The notes beneath the pieces are model-generated. The model made no database searches, had not been told where the DNA came from, and worked only from the letters and a program-made list of their open reading frames with translations. This document shows, one piece after another, positions 8,304 to 16,274 of a stretch of DNA of 64,000 nt. Within the stretch, counting starts at the first letter, position 1. Every line of letters begins with the position of its first letter. The DNA is from Flaviflagellibacter sp963786225 (GTDB taxonomy: Bacteria > Pseudomonadota > Alphaproteobacteria > Rhizobiales > Methylopilaceae): positions 186,001 through 250,000 of the forward strand of contig CAWAYQ010000032.1 in the NCBI GenBank assembly GCA_963786225.1. Direction: 5' to 3'. The translations under genes and the position numbers were made by a program.

Positions 8304-9050
8304 ATGATTGAATTTACGGATGCCGCGCGAGCGGAACTCATGCCCACAGGCGTTCTTCGGATCGCCATCGCGGTCGGTGCGGCGCAGTCGGCGCTTTGGG
8401 CCACTCTCGACAAGGAGACGGGACAGCCCATCGGTGTGACGGTCGATCTGGGCAATGCTCTCGGAAAGAGGCTTCAGGTACCGTTCGAACTCATCTCTCA
8501 TTCCAGCTCCGGGCATATTGTCGAACTGGTGGACAAGGACGTATGGGACGTCACCTTCGTTCCGGTCGATGCCGAGCGCAAAGCGAAGATGGACTTCGGC
8601 CCGGATTACTATCTCGGGGACAGCACCTATCTCGTCCACGCGGACTCGCCGATCCACAAAGTGGCGGACATCGACCGGGAAGCGTTCACTATCGCCGGCG
8701 TCGAAGGCACCGCGACTTTGCGCAGCGCCCGCCGCACCACATCCAAAGCGAAGGTCCTCGGGCTCAGCAAGGTCACGGAGGCGCTGGAGCTTTTCGAGAA
8801 GCGGGAAGCCGACGGAATCGCCCTGGGACGGGAATCGCTGCAGAGCCTGACGCTGCCGAACACCCGCATCCTGCCCGATCATTTCCACGCAACGGGAACC
8901 GCGGTCGCGGTCCGCAAGGGCCGCCCCCTGGCGCTGGCCGTCGTCTCTTCGTTCATCGAAGACGCCAAGGCCGACGGCACGCTGCGCGCGGCTTTCGATC
9001 GTAATGGCATGGCGCAGTCGGCCGTGGCTCCGGCCGGATCCTACAGCTAG
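8304..9050 (+). CDS. Solute-binding-fold protein (SBP_bac_3 type) without signal peptide
   Basis: This 248-residue protein resembles amino-acid/organic-acid binding proteins of the SBP_bac_3 family. It has an N-terminal lobe starting TGVLRIAIAVG and the IGVTVDLGNALGKRL strand-helix, and a second lobe around FTIAGVEGTATLRSA. It starts directly with MIEFTDAARAEL, with no hydrophobic leader and no lipobox, and no permease or ATPase genes are next to it. It may therefore stay in the cytoplasm and sense or carry a pathway acid. The alternative, that it is exported without a recognisable signal, is less likely. It is divergent from tcuA and 195 bp upstream of the lyase gene. Confidence 0.8.
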   Translation: MIEFTDAARAELMPTGVLRIAIAVGAAQSALWATLDKETGQPIGVTVDLGNALGKRLQVPFELISHSSSGHIVELVDKDVWDVTFVPVDAERKAKMDFGPDYYLGDSTYLVHADSPIHKVADIDREAFTIAGVEGTATLRSARRTTSKAKVLGLSKVTEALELFEKREADGIALGRESLQSLTLPNTRILPDHFHATGTAVAVRKGRPLALAVVSSFIEDAKADGTLRAAFDRNGMAQSAVAPAGSYS

Positions 9051-9057
9051 AAGATTC

Positions 9058-9089
9058 GTGCGCGAGCGGATGTCCCTCCGCTCGCGCAC
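9058..9089 (+). terminator. 13-bp stem-loop after the binding-protein gene
   Basis: GTGCGCGAGCGGA and TCCGCTCGCGCAC form a 13-bp perfect stem with a 6-base loop, beginning 7 bp after the stop at 9050. There is no T-run, so it may be a weak terminator or an mRNA-protecting hairpin before the lyase gene at 9246. Confidence 0.5.
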
Positions 9090-9245
9090 CCGGATCGAGC
9101 GGGGTCGGCCTGCTCCCAAAGTGGAAGTCGAACGGTTTGCGCCTCATCCCGCGGAAAATGAACGCGGGCCATGAATAGCCTCGCGCTTTAAACGGCCGCG
9201 GAACGCCAGGTGAAACGACAATGTCGGCCAAAGGGAGGGACCAGG

Positions 9246-10241
9246 ATGCGTCTACGCAAGAAAGCGATCGAGGGAAAAGCCAGCACTGAGTTTCGACGCC
9301 TTCTGAACAGCAAGGAGCCGATCATCGGCGTCGGCGGCGGCACGCCGCATCACGCCCAGCTGGCTGAAGCAACGGGCTTCAAACTGTTCGGATTGTCCGG
9401 GTCCCAATCGTCAGCGCACATCATGGGCCTGCCGGATGCCGGCCTCATGACGATGACCGAAGTGGTGGAGAACGCACGCCGCGTCTGCCAGGCGGTGTCG
9501 ATCCCGGTTCTCGCCGATGCCGATACCGGCTTCGGCAATGTCGTCAATGTCAGCCGCACGGTCGACGAAATGATCCGCGCCGGTGTGGCCGGCATGTTCA
9601 TCGAAGATCAAGTCTCTCCCAAACGCTGCGGATTCACGGCCGGCGTCGAAGTCATTTCCATCCAGGATGCTTCGGCCAAATACCGCGCCGCTCTCGCGAT
9701 GCGCGACGAACTCGATCCGGATGTCGTGATCATGGCACGCACGGATTCCCGTGCCGCGGTCGGCGGCAGCCTGGACGAGGTTCTTCGGCGCTGCGACGCC
9801 TATCTCAGGGTCGGCGTCGATGCGCTGATGATCACCGCGCTGCAATCGCGCGAGGAAATCCGCGCCGTGCGCGAGGCGTTCCCGGAAGCGCGTGTCGAGC
9901 TCAATGTCAGCGGCATCAATCCGCCTCTGACCGACCAGGAATACAAGGATCTCGACATCGCCATAACGATGATGTCGATCTCGAAAGTCGCGCAGGTCAT
10001 GATGTACGACTTCCTGGTCGCGTTCCGCGAGCGCGGATATGAAGTGCCCAACGAGTTCAGCGTCCGCATCAAGGATCATCCGATCGGCGTGTTCGGCTTC
10101 CTCGAACTGACCGGTTTCCCGAAAGTCCTGGAGATCGAGAAGACGTTCCTCGATCCCGCGGCCCTCGGCAAATACGATCAGTCTCTCAGTCTTTACGACC
10201 CCCGCGCGCGGGAGCGCCTTTCCGATTCCGGGCCCGCCTGA
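9246..10241 (+). CDS. Isocitrate lyase / PEP mutase superfamily lyase
   Basis: This 331-residue protein has the alpha/beta-barrel motifs of the ICL/PEPM superfamily: DADTGFGN (residues 91-98, Mg2+ ligands), FIEDQ (118-122), the flexible catalytic loop PKRCGF (125-130) and MARTDSRA (163-170). The Cys in KRCG implies C-C lyase chemistry (methylisocitrate, dimethylmalate or isocitrate type) rather than mutase activity. The residue after CG is Phe, where ICL and PrpB have His. The start at 9246 has GGAGGGACC upstream and is preferred over 9210. Next to tcuAB and a PrpD-like gene, it could cleave a hydrated aconitate derivative to a 2-oxo acid plus succinate. Confidence 0.9.
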   Translation: MRLRKKAIEGKASTEFRRLLNSKEPIIGVGGGTPHHAQLAEATGFKLFGLSGSQSSAHIMGLPDAGLMTMTEVVENARRVCQAVSIPVLADADTGFGNVVNVSRTVDEMIRAGVAGMFIEDQVSPKRCGFTAGVEVISIQDASAKYRAALAMRDELDPDVVIMARTDSRAAVGGSLDEVLRRCDAYLRVGVDALMITALQSREEIRAVREAFPEARVELNVSGINPPLTDQEYKDLDIAITMMSISKVAQVMMYDFLVAFRERGYEVPNEFSVRIKDHPIGVFGFLELTGFPKVLEIEKTFLDPAALGKYDQSLSLYDPRARERLSDSGPA

Positions 10242-10287
10242 TCCGGGCCGACTGACAATACCCGGTGCAACGGCGTAAAGACGACTG

Positions 10288-10313
10288 GTCCGGCGGAGTT
10301 TTTTCCGCCGGAC
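10288..10313. terminator. Bidirectional stem-loop between the convergent lyase and gntR genes
   Basis: GTCCGGCGGA and TCCGCCGGAC form a 10-bp stem around a loop of GTTTTT. It lies between the stop of the lyase (10241) and the stop of the leftward gntR (10322), the place for a shared terminator. Confidence 0.55.
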
Positions 10314-10321
10314 TCTACGGC

Positions 10322-11077
10322 TCAACGCTGCAAGTGACGCTCGAAGCGGAAACGGTCCGCCTTGTAATAAGTGCGTGAGTATTCCAGCGGCTCGCGCGAT
10401 TCCAGGAACACAAGCCGCGCCACCAGGATCAGCGGATGGTTCTCCGGCACGCCCAGCATGCCGCCGCGGAACTCGTCCGCGACAATGAATTCGATGACCT
10501 CGTCCGCATTGGCCGCGGCAAGATGAAAGTTCTGCTCGAGGATCAGCGGCAAGGGTGGCGCCAGATCGATGTCGAGCAGGTTCGGCGTGAGGCGGCACGG
10601 AATGAAACTGGTGCGGAACGCGACGGTGTCGCCCTCTACTTTCAGGACCTTCCGCACTTTGTGAACCATCTCGCCTTCGCTGAGGCCGAGGGGCACGCCG
10701 AACCAGTCGGCGGCCGGAACGGTTTCCGCGCTGTAGACCGAGATATTGGCGGGGTCGGACGCATCGAACCCGCTGAGTAGAAAATGCGTCTGCGCGGCCA
10801 ACGGCAGAACGAGGCGCGGCGACAGTACATAGGTGCCACGTCCCTGCTGGCGGTGCAGCAGACCTTCATCGACCAGCGAGGTTATCGCCTGTCGCACCGT
10901 GATGCGGGACAGTCCGTAGAATGCGCACAACTGGCTTTCGGACGGGATTTTGTCGCCCGGACGAAGATCGAACGTCACCATGTCGTGCAGCGCATGCTTC
11001 AGCTGCAGCCACAACGGCGTGCTCGCTCCCGGACGGAGCGGCGGAAACGAAATTTCGGACTCCGTCTGCGTGTCCAA
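10322..11077 (-). CDS. GntR family regulator, HutC/UTRA subfamily
   Basis: This protein of about 251 residues has an N-terminal GntR winged helix (LWLQLKHALHDMVTFDLRPGDKIPSESQ, SRITVRQAITSLVDEGLLHRQQGRGTYV) and a C-terminal UTRA ligand domain that includes the ADEFRGGMLGVPENHPL and EPLEYSRTYYKADRFRF segments. I chose a TTG start at 11077 because AGAGG lies about 10 bp before it and the length matches the subfamily. An ATG at 11152 is possible. The frame can be extended to 11218, but that would overlap the divergent tctC and its operator. It is divergent from the second TTT cluster and probably regulates it in response to a pathway acid. Confidence 0.88.
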   Translation of the reverse strand: MDTQTESEISFPPLRPGASTPLWLQLKHALHDMVTFDLRPGDKIPSESQLCAFYGLSRITVRQAITSLVDEGLLHRQQGRGTYVLSPRLVLPLAAQTHFLLSGFDASDPANISVYSAETVPAADWFGVPLGLSEGEMVHKVRKVLKVEGDTVAFRTSFIPCRLTPNLLDIDLAPPLPLILEQNFHLAAANADEVIEFIVADEFRGGMLGVPENHPLILVARLVFLESREPLEYSRTYYKADRFRFERHLQR

Positions 11078-11169
11078 CCTGCTGCACCTCTCGCTGCGGA
11101 ATTTCCGGACTATCCAGTCTGTCCTTGGTTGACAAGGTTCAAACCCGTTCATAGGGTCCGAGAAAACGT

Positions 11170-11185
11170 TATAAGACGTCTTATA
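11170..11185. promoter_or_regulatory. 16-bp perfect palindrome before the second tctC
   Basis: TATAAGACGTCTTATA is perfectly self-complementary and lies 14 bp upstream of the tctC ATG at 11200, overlapping the upstream edge of its AGGAGG ribosome site. It sits between divergent gntR and tctC. A GntR/UTRA dimer is the likely binder, acting as a roadblock repressor. This is inference from position and symmetry. Confidence 0.6.
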
Positions 11186-11199
11186 GGAGGAATGCCCTA

Positions 11200-12189
11200 A
11201 TGAAATGGCTGGAATCACCTAATTTGCGTCGTGCCGGTGCGGCGGCGATCGGGCTCGCCGCTCTCCTCGCGGTAACGGGCGCCAATGCTCAGGCGCCGGT
11301 CGGCCCCGTGGAAATCACCGTTGGCTCAAGCGCCGGCGGTACGCCTGATGTTCTGATGCGCAGCGCTGCGAAGATTCTGAACGAGCAGAAGATCGTCGAA
11401 AATCCGCTGGTCATCGCCAACCGTACCGGCGGTTCCTGGACGGTCGCGAGCAATTGGGTCCTTGGCAAACCCGGCGACAAGAACACCCTGATGGCCATCG
11501 CACAGCCGATGATCACGACGCCGATCGTGCAGGGCACGCCGAATGCGTTCGAGAAGCTCAACCCGATCAGCGTCTTCGTCCAGGGCGAACTCATGATCGT
11601 CGTGCAGCCGGATTCGCCCTTCAAATCGCTTGGCGACCTCATCGCCGCGGCGAAACAGAAGGAACGCGGCATAAGGTTTGCCGGCGCGCAGACGGGCGGC
11701 ACAGACCAGATGGCCACCGGTCTTCTCGAGAAGGCCGCGGGCGTAAAGCTGAATTACATTCCGTACGACGGCGGCGGCGCAGCAACGGCGGCCTTCCTCG
11801 GAAAGAATGTCGAAGCCATCTTCCTCAGTCTTGAAGAGGGCAATGGACTGATCGAAAGCGGCAAAGCGCGGCCGCTCGCCATTGTCAGCGAGAAACGCCG
11901 CCCCGAGCCGGCCTTCAAGGATATTCCGACCGCGCGTGAGCAGGGCGTGGATCTTGTATGGGCGCAGTTCTGGGGCATTGCGTGCCCGCCGAACTCCGAT
12001 CCCGCGCTCGTTCTGTGGTGGGAGGACAAAATCCGCAAGCTCGTTGCCAGCCCGGCCTGGACGAGCTTCCTGGCCAAGAGCTTCTTCACGAGCGAAGTGA
12101 AGGACAGCAAGGCCTCGATGGCATACCTGAAAGAACAGCACGGTATTTACGTCTCCGTGCTGCGTGATCTCGGAATGTCAAAGCAGTAA
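11200..12189 (+). CDS. tctC: TTT transporter periplasmic binding protein (TctC/Bug family)
   Basis: This 329-residue protein starts with MKWLESPNLRRAG, a hydrophobic core and a cleavage site near GANAQA, then the Bug-fold loop VGSSAGGTPDVLMRSA that normally contacts the ligand carboxylate. AGGAGG lies 8 bp before the ATG. It is the first gene of the tctC-tctB-tctA-ldh-isomerase-amidohydrolase operon. The order C-B-A differs from the B-A-C order of the first TTT cluster, so the two clusters are not recent duplicates of each other. The ligand is unknown. Confidence 0.93.
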   Translation: MKWLESPNLRRAGAAAIGLAALLAVTGANAQAPVGPVEITVGSSAGGTPDVLMRSAAKILNEQKIVENPLVIANRTGGSWTVASNWVLGKPGDKNTLMAIAQPMITTPIVQGTPNAFEKLNPISVFVQGELMIVVQPDSPFKSLGDLIAAAKQKERGIRFAGAQTGGTDQMATGLLEKAAGVKLNYIPYDGGGAATAAFLGKNVEAIFLSLEEGNGLIESGKARPLAIVSEKRRPEPAFKDIPTAREQGVDLVWAQFWGIACPPNSDPALVLWWEDKIRKLVASPAWTSFLAKSFFTSEVKDSKASMAYLKEQHGIYVSVLRDLGMSKQ

Positions 12190-12205
12190 GAGTGGAGGGC
12201 CGGCT

Positions 12206-12667
12206 GTGATCAGACTCATACAAACCGCACCTGCGGTTTTGATGGCGGCGCTGTCGGCCCTCGTCATTTTTTCAACCCGGGATCTGCCGTACTGGAGCGA
12301 TTATTCACCAGGTCCCGCGTTCGCACCCTGGTGGATTGCCGCGTGCGGTCTGGTCCTGTCCGCTCTGCTCGTGCTCCAGGTGCTGCGGGCTGGGCCGCAG
12401 CCTTTGCCGGACGAAGCCGTTACAACGCGCAGCGGCTTCATCCGCGCGGCGTCGACCTTCGCCGTTCTCGTGGCATTCGTTGTCCTGATTCCCGTTATCG
12501 GACTGGTCCTCGCATCCATGGCTGCAGCCGCCGTCATCATGCTCGTCATTCTGCGGCGTGCCGTCGTGACGAGCGTCTTCACCATGCTGATAACGGGCGC
12601 GGTGATCTACGGGATTTTCCTTTGGTGGCTGCAAGTACCGTTACCCAAGGGGCCTCTGGGCTTCTGA
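12206..12667 (+). CDS. tctB: TTT transporter small permease subunit TctB
   Basis: The protein of about 153 residues starts at a GTG (12206) that has GGAGGGCC just upstream and lies 16 bp after the tctC stop. The frame extends to an ATG at 12164 inside tctC, but that would add a polar tail before the first helix. Four hydrophobic segments are visible, with the family-like first loop YWSDYSPGPAFAPWW. It is the accessory membrane subunit of the TTT system. Confidence 0.88.
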   Translation: MIRLIQTAPAVLMAALSALVIFSTRDLPYWSDYSPGPAFAPWWIAACGLVLSALLVLQVLRAGPQPLPDEAVTTRSGFIRAASTFAVLVAFVVLIPVIGLVLASMAAAAVIMLVILRRAVVTSVFTMLITGAVIYGIFLWWLQVPLPKGPLGF

Positions 12668-12691
12668 ACCAGATACTTCGGACAGGACATC

Positions 12692-14209
12692 ATGGAATCT
12701 CTCAGCCTTCTCGTTGACGGCTTCGCGACTGCGCTTACACCCACAAACCTCCTGTTCGTGCTGATCGGCGTCGTGCTGGGCCAGATCGTCGGCGCTTTGC
12801 CCGGCATCGGGCCGGCCGCCGGTATGGCGCTGCTTTTGCCGCTGACCTTCGGTGTGGAGCCGGTCAGCGCGATCGTCATGCTCGCGGGGATCATGTATGG
12901 CGGCATGTATGGCGGCACGCTGACATCCGTTCTGATCAATGTTCCCGGCGAAGCGGCGAGCGTCATGACGGCGGTCGACGGGCATCAGCTGGCCCGGCAG
13001 GGCAGGGCAGGGGCGGCGCTCAGCATTTCCGCGATAGGTTCGTTTCTGGCCGGCATCGGGGCCGTTACCGCCTTGGTGTTCATCACGCCGGCTCTCAGCG
13101 ACCTGGCCTTGCGCTTCAACGCTCCGGAATATTTCCTGCTCGCGGCGCTCGGTATCACCGCAACGGCGAGCATCGGCGGCAATTCGCAGATACGCGCGCT
13201 TCTTTCAGCCGTTCTCGGCCTCATCGTGGCGCTGGTCGGCACCGACCCGATGGTCGGTACGGAACGGCTGACATTCGGCAGCACGAACCTGGTCGAAGGA
13301 TTCGATTTCATTCCCATCGCCATCGGCATTTTCGGGATCGCGGAAGTGCTCGTCTCGCTCGAGAACTCGCACGATCTCGCGCCGATCCGCACCAGGCTTC
13401 GTGATCTTCTGATCAGCCGCAAGGACTGGCTCGAATGCCGGATGTCGATCGTGCGCGGCGGGTTTGTCGGCATGATGATCGGGCTTCTGCCCGGAGCAGG
13501 ACCGACGGTCGCCTCGCTGCTTGCCTATGTCGTCGAGAAGCGCGCCAGTCCTCATCCGGAGAAATTCGGAAAGGGAGCGCTCGACGGCGTCGCCGCGGCT
13601 GAATCGGCGAATAATTCCGCGGTTCATGGCGCTCTCGTGCCAATGCTCGCGCTCGGAATTCCCGGTTCGGCATCGACGGCGGTGCTGCTCGCGGCCCTCA
13701 TCCTGCAGGGCATTCAGCCCGGACCGATGCTGATGACCCAGCATGCCGATCTGGTCTGGGGACTGATCGCCAGCATGTTCATCGGCAATCTGATCCTTCT
13801 GATCCTCAATCTGCCGCTCGTTCCCGTCTTCGCCTCGATCCTGCGTATTCCATACGATTATCTGGCCCCTGCGATCCTCGTCGTGTCGCTGACCGGCGCA
13901 TATGCGATGACGCTGAATGTCTTTACCGTCGGCATCGCGATAGTGTTCGGCCTGATCGGCTACGTCATGATAAAGCTCGACATGCCGCGCTCACCGCTCG
14001 TTCTCGCGGTCGTGCTCGCGCCGCTTATGGAAAGTTCGCTGCGGCAATCCCTGATGCTGTCACTCGGAAGCCCGATGATCTTCGTCGAACGTCCGATCGC
14101 GGCGGTGCTGCTTGTCTTGGTCATCGGGTCGATCGTGCTGCCGATCTGGATTGCCTTCAGGCGACGAAAGAAATCCTCGGCGCCGTCCGCGGAGGGAGCG
14201 GCGTTGTGA
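12692..14209 (+). CDS. tctA: TTT transporter large permease subunit TctA
   Basis: This 505-residue, highly hydrophobic protein carries the TctA loops IVGALPGIGPAAGMALLLPLT near the N-terminus and GMMIGLLPGAGPTVASLLAYV in the middle, with around 11-12 membrane segments. It starts 24 bp after tctB. Its stop codon overlaps the GTG start of the dehydrogenase gene at 14206, so the two are translationally coupled and the enzyme probably acts on the imported acid or a close product. Confidence 0.95.
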   Translation: MESLSLLVDGFATALTPTNLLFVLIGVVLGQIVGALPGIGPAAGMALLLPLTFGVEPVSAIVMLAGIMYGGMYGGTLTSVLINVPGEAASVMTAVDGHQLARQGRAGAALSISAIGSFLAGIGAVTALVFITPALSDLALRFNAPEYFLLAALGITATASIGGNSQIRALLSAVLGLIVALVGTDPMVGTERLTFGSTNLVEGFDFIPIAIGIFGIAEVLVSLENSHDLAPIRTRLRDLLISRKDWLECRMSIVRGGFVGMMIGLLPGAGPTVASLLAYVVEKRASPHPEKFGKGALDGVAAAESANNSAVHGALVPMLALGIPGSASTAVLLAALILQGIQPGPMLMTQHADLVWGLIASMFIGNLILLILNLPLVPVFASILRIPYDYLAPAILVVSLTGAYAMTLNVFTVGIAIVFGLIGYVMIKLDMPRSPLVLAVVLAPLMESSLRQSLMLSLGSPMIFVERPIAAVLLVLVIGSIVLPIWIAFRRRKKSSAPSAEGAAL

Positions 14210-15399
14210 TCCCCTCCATCGACCCGGCGGAAGGCGAAGGCCGCGGCCGCGTCGAAACCGCCGCACCGTACAATATCGATCCCAGAAGTCAAGAAAGCCC
14301 GTTGATGTCCGCCCCTCACAGCACGCACGCAGACGATGTTGTCGTCGGCGTAGGCGCCATGACAAAGTTCGGAACGGATGCACTGATCCGTGTCGGGATT
14401 CCGGAAGCCGATACACGCCAGATCATCGCGCTGATGATCGACGCGGATCTGACCGGCGCTGAAGCGCACGGTATGTACAGGCTGCCGCAATATGTGAAAC
14501 GCATCGCCGCCGGCGGCATGAACCGCACCCCCAGGATCGAAGTCAACCGGACCGCCGCGGCCACGGCGCTGGTCGATGGCGACAACGGAATGGGCCATCT
14601 CGTAATGTCGCGGGCGACCGAGACCGCGATCAACCTGGCCCGCGAAAGCGGTATCGGCTGGGTCGGTGTCCGGCGCTCCAATCATGCGGGCCCGGCCGCG
14701 CTTTATGCGGAAATGGCCGTGGCCCACGGAATGGTCGGGATCTATTCCGCGGTCGCGAGCGCCAACCACATGGCGATCTGGGGCGGATCGGAATCCCTGA
14801 TCGGCACCAATCCGCTGGCGATTGCCATTCCCGCCGGCAAGGAAGCTGCGCTTGTTCTAGACATGGCGACCACGGTCGTTTCCTACGGCACCGTCAAGGC
14901 GTCGGTGCTCAAGGGCAAGGGCATCGCGCCCGGCTGGATGATCGACAAGAAAACCGGCGAGGCGCTGCTCGATGCGGATCGCCTTTCCGACGGTCTGCTT
15001 TTGCCGATCGGCGGCTACAAGGGAAGCGGCCTCGCGCTGGCGCTCGGCATTCTCGCCGGGACGCTCAACGGTGCTTCGCTCGGACGGGATGTCGTCGATT
15101 TCAACTACGACGACACGACCGAGACCAATACCGGACATTTTTTCCTCGCGATCGACGTCGCCCGGTTCATCGATCCGGCACTGTTCGGTGCCGAGGTCGA
15201 CCGGCATATCCGCGATTTGAAGACATCGACCCCGCTGCCGGGTTCGACCATCCGGATGCCAGGCGAGCGACGCGGTGCCATGCGCGCACAAGGGCGCGCG
15301 AACGGCTTGCGCTACGCACCGGCAGTCGCGGCAAGGCTCGACCAGATGGCTGCGGAGATCGGCAGTTCCGCCCTGATCCGCTCGAACTCCATACGATAG
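14206..15399 (+). CDS. Ldh family (malate/L-lactate dehydrogenase type) oxidoreductase
   Basis: This 397-residue protein of the Ldh_2 family has the catalytic His in AEAHGMYRLPQY (residues 86-96), VDGDNGMGHLVM (123-134), the RSNHAGPAALYAE segment (157-169) and IGTNPLAIAIPA (199-210), all typical of NAD(P)-dependent 2-hydroxy-acid or ureidoglycolate-type dehydrogenases. The GTG start at 14206 has GGAGGGAGC before it and overlaps the tctA stop. It leaves about 33 extra N-terminal residues, so an internal ATG at 14305 is an alternative. It probably interconverts a 2-hydroxy and a 2-oxo acid in the second TTT pathway. Confidence 0.9.
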   Translation: MIPSIDPAEGEGRGRVETAAPYNIDPRSQESPLMSAPHSTHADDVVVGVGAMTKFGTDALIRVGIPEADTRQIIALMIDADLTGAEAHGMYRLPQYVKRIAAGGMNRTPRIEVNRTAAATALVDGDNGMGHLVMSRATETAINLARESGIGWVGVRRSNHAGPAALYAEMAVAHGMVGIYSAVASANHMAIWGGSESLIGTNPLAIAIPAGKEAALVLDMATTVVSYGTVKASVLKGKGIAPGWMIDKKTGEALLDADRLSDGLLLPIGGYKGSGLALALGILAGTLNGASLGRDVVDFNYDDTTETNTGHFFLAIDVARFIDPALFGAEVDRHIRDLKTSTPLPGSTIRMPGERRGAMRAQGRANGLRYAPAVAARLDQMAAEIGSSALIRSNSIR

Positions 15400-15410
15400 G
15401 AAGCGTCCCC

Positions 15411-16274
15411 GTGAGCCCTCCCTTTGCCGGACTGGCGCTACATACCTGGTCGATCGACACGACGCCGCTCAAAGAGGCCCTGCATGCCGCGCGAGCGGGC
15501 GGTTGCGCGGCCGTCGAACTGCGTCGCGTGGATTTCAAAAGGTGCTTCGATGCCGGGATGTCCAATGCGGACGTCCTCGACATGATCCGCGCGAGCGGGA
15601 TGCCCGTCTGTACGCTCGGCGTGGAGTATGGCTGGATATTCGCGACGGGCGACGAAAGCCGGCGGCTGTTCGAGGTGTTCCGCGAGACCTGTGCCAATGC
15701 GGTCGCGCTCGACTGCGGGCTTCTCATGAGCGCGCCCGGCCCGTTCGAAGGCACAATCCCGGAAGCCATCGTCAACCTCCGAAACGCCGCCGAGATCGCC
15801 GCCGAGTTCGGCCTCAGACTGGCCTTCGAATTCAATTCGCAGCATCCGGTGATCAATCATGTCGATGTGATGCGCGAGATCCTGCACGGCGCCGGTGCGC
15901 CGAATGCCGGCATGCTGCTCGATGCTTATCATCTGCATCGCAGCGGGCGCCCCGGACGCGGGTTCGAGGATGTGGCGGGCGAGGAAATTTTCGCCTTCCA
16001 GTACAGCGATGTCAGCGCAAATCCCGTAACGGGCGTGAAGCGTCCGACCGATCGTCTCGTCCCGGGGCAGGGCGTCGTCGAGTGGACGCCGCTTCTTACG
16101 CTGCTCGCCGAGAAAGGCTTTGCCGGCTACCTCAGCTATGAGGCGCCCAATCCCATCCAATGGGCCATGCCGCCTGTCCAGGCGGTGCGCGAGGCCGTCA
16201 ACGCCACTCATCAACTGATCGCGGCGGCCTTTCCGGGGGCGCCTTCGAATTTCTACACATCGAGATCCCAATGA
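15411..16274 (+). CDS. Sugar phosphate isomerase/epimerase-like TIM-barrel protein
   Basis: This 287-residue protein has the AP-endonuclease-2/xylose-isomerase-like barrel. It opens with a strand containing LALHTWSID and has a metal-site glutamate in RLAFEFNSQHP, followed by the GMLLDAYHLHRSG strand carrying Asp and His, and a late LSYEAPNP glutamate. The family includes hydroxypyruvate isomerase, inosose dehydratase and dehydroshikimate dehydratase, so the reaction cannot be fixed from sequence. GTG at 15411 has AGGAAG upstream, 11 bp after the dehydrogenase stop. The stop overlaps the next gene as ATGA. Confidence 0.85.
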   Translation: MSPPFAGLALHTWSIDTTPLKEALHAARAGGCAAVELRRVDFKRCFDAGMSNADVLDMIRASGMPVCTLGVEYGWIFATGDESRRLFEVFRETCANAVALDCGLLMSAPGPFEGTIPEAIVNLRNAAEIAAEFGLRLAFEFNSQHPVINHVDVMREILHGAGAPNAGMLLDAYHLHRSGRPGRGFEDVAGEEIFAFQYSDVSANPVTGVKRPTDRLVPGQGVVEWTPLLTLLAEKGFAGYLSYEAPNPIQWAMPPVQAVREAVNATHQLIAAAFPGAPSNFYTSRSQ

